Made by a program: the position numbers and the translations under genes. A stretch of DNA of 64,000 bases from RYN-230 sp963834515 (GTDB taxonomy: Bacteria > Actinomycetota > Actinomycetes > Streptosporangiales > Streptosporangiaceae): positions 558,001 to 622,000 of the forward strand of contig CAWICB010000002.1 in the NCBI GenBank assembly GCA_963834515.1, in the 5' to 3' direction. The stretch's first letter is position 1; each line of letters starts with the position of its first letter. A model generated the notes under the pieces. It did not search any database. It saw only the letters and a list, made by a program, of their open reading frames with translations, and was not told the DNA's origin. Shown piece after piece: positions 7,891 through 15,712 of the stretch.

Positions 7891-8771
7891 GACTGCAGTG
7901 GCATCATTTCGCGGGCGAACTCGTCGGCGAAACGGCACGGGTCGGCCGGCGCCTGGCCCGGCCGGATGACGAACTTGGTCAGGCCCGCCGCCACGTACTC
8001 CCCGATCTTGCCGCGGGCGTCGGCCCAGCCGCCGGCGACCAGCTTGGCCGGGTCGGTGCCCGGCCGCCGCTGCCGGGCCGCCTCGTGCAGCGCGGCCAGC
8101 CCCGGGCCGGTGGCCACGGCCAGGCTGATGCCGAAGTGGTCCGGCTCGATCTCGCGGCCGGCCTGCGCCGCGGCGGCCTCGATAGCCTGGCGGCCCGCGC
8201 CGGCTTCGGCCGGGGTGAGGAAGCTGGCCAGCCAGCCGTCGGCGAGCCGCCCGGCCCGGCGCAGCGCGCCGGGCGCACTGCCGCCCACCCAGATGTCCAG
8301 CGGGCGGTCCGGCCGCGGGCCGACGGTCGCCGATTCGACGGTGAAGAACTCCCCGTGGAACGTCACGTCAGGCTCCCGGAGCAGCCGCCGGATCAGGTCC
8401 AGGGACTCATCGAATACGGCGGCGCGGCGGCCGGGTGGCACGCCGAACGCGGCCAGCTCGGCTGGCCGGGCCGGCTTGAGGCCGAACACCGGCAGCACCC
8501 GGCGGGGTGCCAGCCCGGCCAGCGAGGCGAGCTGCTTGGCCACCAGCACCGGGTGCCGCCCCGGCAGCACGGCCACCCCGGTGCCCACCTTCAGCCGCGA
8601 GGTCCGGGCCAGCGCCCAGGTCATGCCGACGAACGGGTCGACCAGCGGCCCGTAGACCATTTCCGGCAGCCACAGCGAGTCGATGCCGGACTGCTCCAGG
8701 ACGTCAACCGCGGCGCCGAACTGACTGGGCACCCCGGCGTCACCGAGCGCCACCCCGATCCGGACTTTCAT
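7887..8771 (-). CDS. LLM-class F420-dependent oxidoreductase
   Basis: A 294-residue luciferase-like (beta/alpha)8 protein. The N-terminus MKVRIGVALGD, GIDSLWLPEM, LKVGTGVAVLPGRHPVLVAKQ and LDIWVGGSAPGALRRAGRLADGW match actinobacterial LLM enzymes that use coenzyme F420 rather than FMN. The substrate is unknown. It is first in a two-gene unit with the DUF167 gene. A second F420-type enzyme at 26.8 kb, an F420 reductase at 43.8 kb and a broken one at 61.3 kb show that F420 chemistry recurs here. Confidence 0.85.
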   Translation of the reverse strand: MKVRIGVALGDAGVPSQFGAAVDVLEQSGIDSLWLPEMVYGPLVDPFVGMTWALARTSRLKVGTGVAVLPGRHPVLVAKQLASLAGLAPRRVLPVFGLKPARPAELAAFGVPPGRRAAVFDESLDLIRRLLREPDVTFHGEFFTVESATVGPRPDRPLDIWVGGSAPGALRRAGRLADGWLASFLTPAEAGAGRQAIEAAAAQAGREIEPDHFGISLAVATGPGLAALHEAARQRRPGTDPAKLVAGGWADARGKIGEYVAAGLTKFVIRPGQAPADPCRFADEFAREMMPLQS

Positions 8772-8917
8772 GCTGCCATCCGATCACACGGTGCCGGGCC
8801 GCAGAGCGCGCCGGGTGGTGCGGTTCCCCGTAAGTGGAGGTGTGCCGGCCGCGCCGGGTGGGCCACTGCCCCGCAGGACGTGAGGTCAACCAGCCGGACG
8901 GCGCGCTACCCGCGCGG

Positions 8918-11152
8918 TCACTCGTTCCTCGCGACCTCAGGTCCCGTGATCCGATTGAGGAGCGGGAACGTCGAGGCGATGATCGCGAGGGCAGCCGCAA
9001 GCCCGCCGATGACAGTGGCCCAGTACGCGATTCCCGGGGTGCTGAACGCGATGCCGACCTGGGAGTGGAGGTAGAGGGCAGCCGACACAAGGCCGACCAC
9101 GATCGACACCGCGGCGACGAGCAGGAGCGGCAGCGCACTCTCCAGCGCGACGACACGATGCAGCAGCGCGGTGGGGACACCGGTGAGCCTGAGCAAGCTG
9201 AACGGGCGCTTCCGCTCGCCCAGCCCGGCGGCGATGCTCACGGCGAGACTGCAGGCGGCGATGATGAGGCTGGCCACGATGACCACGTCGGTCATGTCCT
9301 GGATCATTGCGAGCAGGCGCGCGGTCGACGGATCGAACGCCTCGACTGCGACCGGTGTGCCCTGGAAGGGGAACGCCCGCTCGAGCGAGGTCCGTGCCCG
9401 TTCGAGCGAGCCGGGCGACCCGTCCGTGGCGACGACGACTGCATCAACGGGAAGACGCGCAGCGCTCGCCAGCGACAGGTTCGCGGACGGCCAGACCGTC
9501 GACGATGCGTGCGAGTTGTGCCCAAGGAGGGTCGAAAGGAAGTAGCCGACGTTCGCCACCGACGCTCCCGGCGCGCACTTGCCGATCGCGGGCGTCCGCG
9601 CCAGCTGCTCGCACGTGACGACCCCGAACGAGTTCCGCAGCGGAGCTTGCGACGGGCTCTGGTGGACCACCGTCACACTGCGCACTCCTTGTATCGCGCG
9701 GAGCTCGGCAACCACCTGGCCTGGGACGGAACGAACTTGGGCCGATGCGGGACAGTTCGACGTCGAGAAGCTGCAGAACGGCTCGGCGAGGGTGTCTTTC
9801 CCCGCGCTGCCTCCGCCGGAGCTGGTGGTGGCGGTGATCGAGCTGAGCGCCCCGATCGCGGCGGTGGCCACGAAGAGGGCGATCACGAGCCCGCTGATGA
9901 ACCGGAAGGCCGCCTTGGGATTGTCGAGGAGGCGGCGGCCGGCGATAAGGGTGGAAGGACGGCCGGCCCGGTTGGCCATGAGCCACGCACCCGCGGTCGT
10001 GAACCACGGTCCGGCCAGAACCAGCCCCACGACCAGGAGCACGAAGCCCGCGAGCAGCTCGAGAAGCTGGCCGCCGATGGCGCCCGGCTTGCCGGCCGCG
10101 TCGAAGTACGCCAGCACAGCAATGCCGGCCAGTAGCGGGATGATCCGTACGATCCGCGGTGGGCGGGACGACGCTCGCCGCTGCACGCCGAGCGGCGATA
10201 TCTGGACCCTGCGAAGCGCGAGGCGAGCGGACATGACCGCGGCGGCCGGGACCCCGATCACGGCGAGCACGATGTCGGCCCCGTGCAGCGAGAGGTCGCC
10301 TTCAGCGAGGGGTGCTCCGGTGAACGGCACGTGGTAGAGCAGCGGCCGGAAGACGAAGAAGAGTGCCAAGCCGACTGCGACGCCCGTGATCGCCGCGATC
10401 ACGGCTTCCACCGCGGAGACCACAGAAATCTGACCCGGCGTGGCGCCGACGAGGCGCATCGCAGCGAAGCGCTCCTCGCGCCGCGCGGCCGACAGCCGGC
10501 TCGCGGTGGCGATCAAGATCAGCACCGGCAGCACGAGCGCGACGGCTCCACCAGCCAGGATGAACTGCAGAACGGGTCCGCCCCCGATGGTGCTCTGGCA
10601 GGTGTAGCAGTTGGCCGGCGTGCGCTGGATGGCTCCGACCTCGACCGCACCAGGCGCGTGCGAGAGCTGACGCGCGGTATGGCCGATGACGATGATCAGC
10701 GAGTTCGGGGACGGCAGCGCCGCTGCGCCGATGGTCCCGATCTGCCGGCCCGGAAACCGGTCGCGCAGCTCATTCGCCGGTTCGGACCGAAGAAGGGTCA
10801 TGAGGGCGGGCGAGGCATAGTAGTCACCCGGTCCTGGCAGGTGGGAAAGCCCGGGCGGGATCGGAGCGTTCGGCCCAGTCGCGGCAACGTCGATCCGGTC
10901 GATCGCCTGATTGCCGAACTGGTCGGTGCTGGACAGCCACCACAGCCGGTCGGATGCCGAGGTCGGTCGTGACGCCTGCGCCGAGGTGTCGAGCCACGCA
11001 CCACGGTCGGTTTGAGCGCGCAGACCGTTGACACCGGCCAGAGCAGCCAGCAGCAGACCGACGCCAAGGGCGACGGCGGCCGCGGCGACCAGGACGCGCA
11101 GCATCGCTTCGCGGCCGCTCTGCAGCGTCAGGCGAAGACCAAGGCGGATCAT
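8918..11152 (-). CDS. FtsX/MacB-type ABC transporter permease
   Basis: A 744-residue membrane protein with a first transmembrane segment at about residues 20-45, a large outside domain, then clustered helices (about 195-400 and 610-730) typical of a duplicated FtsX fold. The start overlaps the ATPase stop by 4 bases (ATGA). With the ATPase it should form a mechanotransmission-type exporter or lipoprotein/peptide pump rather than an importer. The gene and its two partners are visibly less GC-rich and use different third-position codons from their neighbours. Confidence 0.88.
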   Translation of the reverse strand: MIRLGLRLTLQSGREAMLRVLVAAAAVALGVGLLLAALAGVNGLRAQTDRGAWLDTSAQASRPTSASDRLWWLSSTDQFGNQAIDRIDVAATGPNAPIPPGLSHLPGPGDYYASPALMTLLRSEPANELRDRFPGRQIGTIGAAALPSPNSLIIVIGHTARQLSHAPGAVEVGAIQRTPANCYTCQSTIGGGPVLQFILAGGAVALVLPVLILIATASRLSAARREERFAAMRLVGATPGQISVVSAVEAVIAAITGVAVGLALFFVFRPLLYHVPFTGAPLAEGDLSLHGADIVLAVIGVPAAAVMSARLALRRVQISPLGVQRRASSRPPRIVRIIPLLAGIAVLAYFDAAGKPGAIGGQLLELLAGFVLLVVGLVLAGPWFTTAGAWLMANRAGRPSTLIAGRRLLDNPKAAFRFISGLVIALFVATAAIGALSSITATTSSGGGSAGKDTLAEPFCSFSTSNCPASAQVRSVPGQVVAELRAIQGVRSVTVVHQSPSQAPLRNSFGVVTCEQLARTPAIGKCAPGASVANVGYFLSTLLGHNSHASSTVWPSANLSLASAARLPVDAVVVATDGSPGSLERARTSLERAFPFQGTPVAVEAFDPSTARLLAMIQDMTDVVIVASLIIAACSLAVSIAAGLGERKRPFSLLRLTGVPTALLHRVVALESALPLLLVAAVSIVVGLVSAALYLHSQVGIAFSTPGIAYWATVIGGLAAALAIIASTFPLLNRITGPEVARNE

Positions 11153-11865
11153 CGCAGGGCCGCTTCCGTCGAGGTCACGCGCCCGTCGCGCACGATCACC
11201 TCTCGGTCGGCATAGGCGGCCACGCGGGACTCGTGGGTGACGAGGATCACCGTCGTTCCCTGCTCCCGTGCGGCGCGGGTCAGCAGCCCCATGACCAGCT
11301 CCCCGCTCAGTGAGTCGAGTGACCCGGTGGGTTCGTCGGCGAAGAGCACGTCCGGATGGGCAACGAGGCCGCGCGCCAGCGCGACGCGCTGCGACTGGCC
11401 GCCGGACATCTCCCCGGTGCGGTGACGCTCCATGCCGTGGAGCTCGAGGAGCTCGAACCAGCTGCGCGCCGCACGGAGGGCCTTGTCACGGCGCATGCCA
11501 CCGAGCAACAGCGGCAGGGCGACGTTCTCCTCGGCCGTCAGCTCCGGCACGAGCTGCCCGAACTGGAAGACAAAGCCGAAGCGCTCGCGCCGCAGCCTGG
11601 AACGCTGCGCCTCCCGCATCGTGTCGAGCCGCTGGCCGTCGAAGGTGACCTGGCCGAAGTCCGGGACGAGGATGCCCGCCAGGCAGTGGAGCAGCGTGGA
11701 CTTGCCCGAACCGCTGGGGCCCATCACGGCGAGGATCTCGCCTGGTCTGACCGACACGCTCGTGCCACGAAGGGCAGGGGTCTCGCCGAAGGAGAGCACG
11801 AGGTCTCGTGCCTCGACGATCACGGCCCTGCCCCCGGCCACAGCGGAGCCATTCGCACCGTTCAC
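11149..11865 (-). CDS. ABC transporter ATPase, LolD/MacB type
   Basis: A 238-residue ATPase with canonical Walker A GPSGSGKST, signature MSGGQSQRVALAR, Walker B VLFADEPTGSLD and H-loop VTHESRVA. The EPTGSLD form is typical of LolD/MacB partners of FtsX-like permeases. It overlaps the genes on both sides by 4 bases, so regulator, ATPase and permease are translated as one coupled operon. All catalytic residues are present, unlike the first ABC gene in the window. Confidence 0.92.
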   Translation of the reverse strand: MNGANGSAVAGGRAVIVEARDLVLSFGETPALRGTSVSVRPGEILAVMGPSGSGKSTLLHCLAGILVPDFGQVTFDGQRLDTMREAQRSRLRRERFGFVFQFGQLVPELTAEENVALPLLLGGMRRDKALRAARSWFELLELHGMERHRTGEMSGGQSQRVALARGLVAHPDVLFADEPTGSLDSLSGELVMGLLTRAAREQGTTVILVTHESRVAAYADREVIVRDGRVTSTEAALR

Positions 11866-12386
11866 GACGCCACCTCCCGCGCGAGCGCAGCGAGCCGGGC
11901 CGCGGTGAGGTCGATCCAGCGCAGGTCGGCCTCGAGATGGAACAGGCCGTGGTCGGCGAGTAGGCCATCAACGAGGCTGCCGCGTTGCTTGAGATCGGTC
12001 AGCTGGCGCATCCGGGCGAGGTGCGTGGCCCGCTGCACGTCGAGGTACTCCTCCGCAGGCCGGCCGAGCATGAGGGAGAGCACCACCTTCACGAAGAGGT
12101 CGCTCTGCAGGTGAGGCTCGGCCGGGATCGGCTCCGCAAGCCATGCCTCCACGTCAATCTTCCCCGTCTCGGTGATGGTGTAGCGCTTGCGGTCCGGGCC
12201 GGCGCCGGGTTCGACCGCTCCTGAGGTCGCCTTCCCGTCCCGGGCCAGCCGGGCGAGGGTGGCGTAGACCTGGCCAAACGGCAGGGGCCTGCCGCGGCCG
12301 AAGTAGGTGTCGTAGTCACGCTTCAGGTCGTAGCCGTGGCTCGGTTCACGATCGAGGAGTCCGAGGAGGGCCATGGGGACGCTCAT
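11862..12386 (-). CDS. PadR family transcriptional regulator
   Basis: A 174-residue PadR protein: winged helix in the first 80 residues (LGLLDREPSHGYDLKRDYD, GQVYATLARLARDG) and a C-terminal coiled helix bundle (about 95-170, PadR vir-C type). ATG 12386 is chosen because a promoter -10 element ends 9 bases upstream, implying a leaderless message, and because MALLGLL is the usual family start. A longer frame to 12422 would run through that promoter. It very likely represses its own operon through the palindrome at 12396-12414. Confidence 0.9.
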   Translation of the reverse strand: MSVPMALLGLLDREPSHGYDLKRDYDTYFGRGRPLPFGQVYATLARLARDGKATSGAVEPGAGPDRKRYTITETGKIDVEAWLAEPIPAEPHLQSDLFVKVVLSLMLGRPAEEYLDVQRATHLARMRQLTDLKQRGSLVDGLLADHGLFHLEADLRWIDLTAARLAALAREVAS

Positions 12387-12394
12387 GACCCCGG

Positions 12395-12422
12395 AGTATA
12401 CACTGCATGTATACGCCGTCAA
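12395..12422 (-). promoter_or_regulatory. Leaderless promoter and PadR operator
   Basis: On the minus strand, TTGACG (12422-12417) and TATACT (12400-12395) are 16 bp apart, close to sigma-70 consensus, and place the start of transcription near ATG 12386. Overlapping the -10 and spacer is GTATACACTGCATGTATAC (12396-12414), a perfect 7-bp inverted repeat with a 5-bp centre. It is an AT-rich island in GC-rich DNA. ATACA/TGTAT half-sites resemble known PadR operators, so autorepression is the natural reading. Confidence 0.72.
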
Positions 12423-12563
12423 CGGGTCGCCGGGCCGGCTGATTGGCCCAAGCCAGACGTGAGAACCGATGCCTGGTCAGCAGTGAGCAGGCATCGGCGG
12501 CCTCTGCCGACGCCGACGCCGACGCCGGGGCCGGGGCCGCGGTCAGCGCTCAGTGGCCAGGGC

Positions 12564-13043
12564 TCAGCGCTGGGCGATCGGGGCCACCACGCCCTGTACG
12601 GCCCGGACCAGGTCGGCCGGGGCGATCTCGATCTCCAGCCCGCGGCGGCCGCCGCTGCAGAAGATCGTGCTGAACTCCATGGCGGCCGAGTCCAGCACCA
12701 CCGGCAGCCGTTTCCGCTGGCCCAGCGGGGAGATCCCGCCGACCACGTAGCCGGTGGCCCGCTGCGCGTCGGCCGGGTCGGCCATGACCGCTTTCCGGCC
12801 GCCCGCCGCCGCGGCCAGTGCCTTCAGGTCGAGCTGGCCGGCCACCGGCACCACGCCCACCGTCAGTGCGCCGTCCACCTGGGCGACCAGGGTCTTGAAC
12901 ACCCGTTCCGGCGGGAGGCCGAGCGCCTCGCTGGCCTCCAGCCCGTAGCCGGCCCGCCGCTGGTCATGGTCGTAGCTGTGCACGGTGTGCGCGATGCCCT
13001 GCCTGGCCAGCAGCGTGGTCGCTGGCGTGCCGCGTCCTGCCAC
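12564..13043 (-). CDS. ybaK: YbaK/EbsC-type aminoacyl-tRNA deacylase
   Basis: A 159-residue YbaK-fold protein that should hydrolyse mischarged Cys-tRNA(Pro). Seen features are the N-terminal TPATTLLARQGIAHTVHSYDHD, FKTLVAQVDGALTVGVVPV, the substrate-pocket Lys in DLKALAAAAG, and GYVVGGISPLGQRKRLPVVLD. It is free-standing; the window also encodes ProS with its own inserted editing domain 4 kb away. The 140 bp before it (12423-12563) hold only a short GCCGAC repeat and no gene. Confidence 0.9.
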   Translation of the reverse strand: MAGRGTPATTLLARQGIAHTVHSYDHDQRRAGYGLEASEALGLPPERVFKTLVAQVDGALTVGVVPVAGQLDLKALAAAAGGRKAVMADPADAQRATGYVVGGISPLGQRKRLPVVLDSAAMEFSTIFCSGGRRGLEIEIAPADLVRAVQGVVAPIAQR

Positions 13044-13159
13044 GGTGCGCCACTCTATGCGCCGCGCGGCCAGCCGCAGTGGCCGGCCGGTCCGGCGGCC
13101 GGCTGGCTGTGCTGGCTGGCCGCTGGCCGTGGGCCGGTCCCGGCTGGCACCATGACGGC

Positions 13160-13672
13160 ATGGACTACGTGCTGGCCCAGGTCAACATCGGCCGGCTGCG
13201 CGAGCCGCTGGACAGCCCCCGGCTGGCCGGGTTCGTCGCCGCCCTCGACCCGGTCAACGCGGCCGCCGACGCGGCCCCCGGGTTCCTGTGGCGGCTGCAG
13301 ACCGAGGACGGCAACGCCACCGCGGTGCGCGCGTTCGGCTGGGACCAGGCGGGCAGCGCGGGGGTGATCGTAAACATGTCCGTGTGGGAGTCACCGGAGG
13401 CGCTGGCCGGCTTCGTGTACTCCGCCGCGCACCGCGCGGTGCTGCGGCGCCGCCGCCAGTGGTTCGAGCGGATGACCGAGGCGTACACCGCGCTGTGGTG
13501 GATCCCGCGCGGCACCGTGCCGGCCACCCAGGACGCCGAGGACAGGGTGCGACGGCTCCGCGCGCACGGTCCCACCCAGCACGCGTTCACCCTCAAGGTG
13601 ATCTTCCCGCCGCCGGGCGCCGGAGACGGCACGCCCCGCCCCGGCCGCCCCGGCTGGGCCTGCCCGGTCTAG
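13160..13672 (+). CDS. DUF3291 family protein
   Basis: A 170-residue protein beginning MDYVLAQVNIGRLREPLDS and containing ADAAPGFLWRLQTEDGNATA and VNMSVWESPEAL...FVYSAAHRAVLRRRRQWF, the DUF3291 pattern (a dimeric alpha/beta-barrel-like fold related to monooxygenases; function unknown). ATG 13160 is chosen as the first residue of the conserved block; the frame is open earlier without similarity. Its TAG stop lies inside the first unit of the tandem repeat that follows. Confidence 0.78.
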   Translation: MDYVLAQVNIGRLREPLDSPRLAGFVAALDPVNAAADAAPGFLWRLQTEDGNATAVRAFGWDQAGSAGVIVNMSVWESPEALAGFVYSAAHRAVLRRRRQWFERMTEAYTALWWIPRGTVPATQDAEDRVRRLRAHGPTQHAFTLKVIFPPPGAGDGTPRPGRPGWACPV

Positions 13673-13800
13673 CTGCCCTGGCCAGACCTGCCCGGTCTAG
13701 CCGCCCCGGCCAGACCTGCCCGGTCTAGCCGCCCCGGCCAGACCGGCCTGGCCTAGCCGCCCCGGCCAGACCGGCCCGGTCCAACCGTCCGGGCCAGGTC
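13661..13800. repeat. Five 28-bp tandem repeats able to form a row of hairpins
   Basis: Five head-to-tail units start at 13661, 13689, 13717, 13745 and 13773; the middle units differ by only 1-3 bases. At each junction GGCCAGACC is followed after about 5 bases by GGTCTAGCC, its near-perfect complement. The array sits exactly between two convergent genes and contains the stop codon of one and reaches that of the other. It probably works as a bidirectional terminator. There are no unique spacers, so it is not CRISPR. Confidence 0.8.
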
Positions 13801-14509
13801 AGCCTGCCGAGTAACGGCGGAAACCCACCGCGTACTCGCAGCCTGCCGCCAGGCCGAGATAACCGGACATGTTGCGCAGGAACTCGTCCGGGTCGAAGTC
13901 CCGGCCCAGGCCGTCCAGGTAGGCCTTGTGCTCGCGGAGCGAGGCGATCCCGGCGTCGATCGTCGCGGTCACGTCCACGAAGTGCGAGGGGTCACCGGAC
14001 CCGGCTACGTAGATCTGCTTGATGCCGCCCCAGGCCGGGCCGGCCTCGGGGAACACCCACGGGTTGGCCGCGTCCCGCACCGCGTCCACCGTGGCCAGCC
14101 CGGTGGCGCGGTGGTCGGCATGGTTGATCATGCCGCTGTCGCCCCAGGTGAGGTCGAAGTTCATGGTGATGACGATGTCCGGGCGCTCCTGCCGGAGCAC
14201 GGCGGCCAGGTCGTGGCGCAGCGGCAGGCCGTACTCGACCAGCCCGTCCCGGTGATCCAGGAAGTGCACGTCGTGCACGCCGACCACGGCGGCGCTGCGC
14301 CGCTCCTCGTCCACCCGCAGCGGTCCCACCTGGTCCGGTGGCATCCCGGCGATGCCCGCCTCGCCCCGGGTGGCCAGCAGGTACGCGACGTGCTTGCCCT
14401 GGCTGGTCCACCGGGCCACCGCGGCGGCCGCGCCGTACTCCAGGTCATCGGGGTGGGCGACTACCGCCACCGCCCGGTTCCAGTCCTCCGGCATCGGCTC
14501 CATGGCCAT
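13799..14509 (-). CDS. PIG-L (LmbE-like) deacetylase
   Basis: A 236-residue zinc-dependent N-deacetylase of the PIG-L/LmbE family, which includes MshB of mycothiol synthesis and Mca. The metal motif AHPDDLEYGAAAAVARW is at about residues 18-35; ATRGEAGIAG, the HADHRATG histidines and the C-terminal YLGLAAGCEYAVGFRRY are also seen. ATG 14509 has GGAGG 9 bases upstream. Its neighbours do not reveal the substrate. Confidence 0.88.
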   Translation of the reverse strand: MAMEPMPEDWNRAVAVVAHPDDLEYGAAAAVARWTSQGKHVAYLLATRGEAGIAGMPPDQVGPLRVDEERRSAAVVGVHDVHFLDHRDGLVEYGLPLRHDLAAVLRQERPDIVITMNFDLTWGDSGMINHADHRATGLATVDAVRDAANPWVFPEAGPAWGGIKQIYVAGSGDPSHFVDVTATIDAGIASLREHKAYLDGLGRDFDPDEFLRNMSGYLGLAAGCEYAVGFRRYSAG

Positions 14510-14549
14510 GGTCTTGCGCCTCCTGCTGGTCGCGGTGGATGCGGGTGCC

Positions 14550-15035
14550 TCAGCCAGTATGTTCCTCAGCCAGCGCCTGGCGGATCAGTCCAGGCAGTTC
14601 GGCCGGCCAGATCACCTCAGCCGTCGACTCCAGTTCGGCCAGCGTCCACCAGCGCCAGGCGGCGATGCCGTCGGCCGCGTGCATCTCGGCCACGTCACCC
14701 AGCGGCCGGCCCGGCCGGGACGTGCGGGCCAGGAACGTCCGCTCGTGCTGGCGGACCAGGCGGCCGCCGTACTCCATGGTCAGGCTGCGCTGGTGCACCT
14801 CCCGCAGCAGCGCCACGTCCAGCCAGCCGGTCTCCTCGGCCAGTTCGCGGGCCGCGGCCGCGGCGTAGTCCTCGTCCTCGTCCAGCCCGCCGCCGGGCGT
14901 GGTCCAGTGCCGGCCGTTCGGCAGGTCGTCGTCGTAGCGCAACAGCAGCACGCGGTGATGTGGGTCGAGCACGATGACCCGGCCCGCGTGCCGCACCGGC
15001 AGCCCAGTATCGTCCGCCGTGTCGGCTTCAGTCAC
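14550..15035 (-). CDS. NUDIX hydrolase
   Basis: A 161-residue NUDIX protein. The box runs GGLDEDE, seven residues, then RELAEETGW (about residues 50-72), matching GX5EX7REUXEEXGU. The family cleaves nucleoside diphosphates linked to another moiety; the HWTTPGGG approach is common in actinobacterial ADP-ribose or dinucleotide hydrolases, but specificity is unknown. It lies 40 bp upstream of the PIG-L gene on the same strand and may be co-transcribed. Confidence 0.88.
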   Translation of the reverse strand: MTEADTADDTGLPVRHAGRVIVLDPHHRVLLLRYDDDLPNGRHWTTPGGGLDEDEDYAAAAARELAEETGWLDVALLREVHQRSLTMEYGGRLVRQHERTFLARTSRPGRPLGDVAEMHAADGIAAWRWWTLAELESTAEVIWPAELPGLIRQALAEEHTG

Positions 15036-15148
15036 GCCTGAAGACTAGGGCACCGTGCCGACGTCTTCCACGACCGTGGTCGGGCCGCCGCCAGCCTGCA
15101 CCGGCCTGGATCCTGATCATTGGCCCGCACCGGCGTTAGGCTGAGCAA

Positions 15149-15712
15149 ATGCCGAGTCATGTCGCGCTGCTCCGCGGGGTCAATGTCCGCGGGGTGAAGC
15201 TCGCCATGTCGGACCTGCGGGAGGTGCTCAGCTCGCTCGGTTACGCGGACGTGAGCACGTACATCCAGAGCGGCAACGCGCTGTTCAGCACGGACCGGGC
15301 CGGCCCCGCGGAGCTGGGCGCGGAGATCGAGGCGGCGCTGGACAAGCGGCTCGGGCTGCGGCCCCGGGTGCTGGTGCTGACCCGGGACGAGCTGGCCCAG
15401 GTGCTCCGGGACAACCCGTACCCGGATGAGGCCAACCCGCGGGCCGTGCACGCGGTGTTCCTGGCCGAGGAACCGGGCCCGGACCAGGTCGCGGCGCTGG
15501 CCGCCGCGCAGCAGAAGGCCGCGGACAAGGGCAGCCGGGACACCGCGCGCTGCGTCGGCCGGGTGCTGTTCCTGCATACCCCGGACGGGTTCGGGCGCAG
15601 CGAGCTGGCCGTCCAGCTCAGCCGGGGCGGCGGCCCGATGTCGGCCAAGGGGGCGGGCACGGCCCGCAACTGGGCCACCGTGACCAAGCTGCTCAGCCTC
15701 TGCGGCGCATGA
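15149..15712 (+). CDS. DUF1697 family protein
   Basis: A 187-residue protein with the DUF1697 signature: HVALLRGVNVRGVKLAMSDLR, YIQSGNALFS, and a C-terminal RNWATVTKLLSLC. Members are common in actinobacteria and of unknown function. The stop overlaps the start of the MFS gene by 4 bases (ATGA), suggesting coupled translation. It is divergent from the NUDIX gene with 113 bp between them. Confidence 0.88.
   Translation: MPSHVALLRGVNVRGVKLAMSDLREVLSSLGYADVSTYIQSGNALFSTDRAGPAELGAEIEAALDKRLGLRPRVLVLTRDELAQVLRDNPYPDEANPRAVHAVFLAEEPGPDQVAALAAAQQKAADKGSRDTARCVGRVLFLHTPDGFGRSELAVQLSRGGGPMSAKGAGTARNWATVTKLLSLCGA

Noticed and set aside
13661..13800. Could the 28-bp repeats be a CRISPR array?
   Set aside because: Units are contiguous without unique spacers and no cas gene is near.
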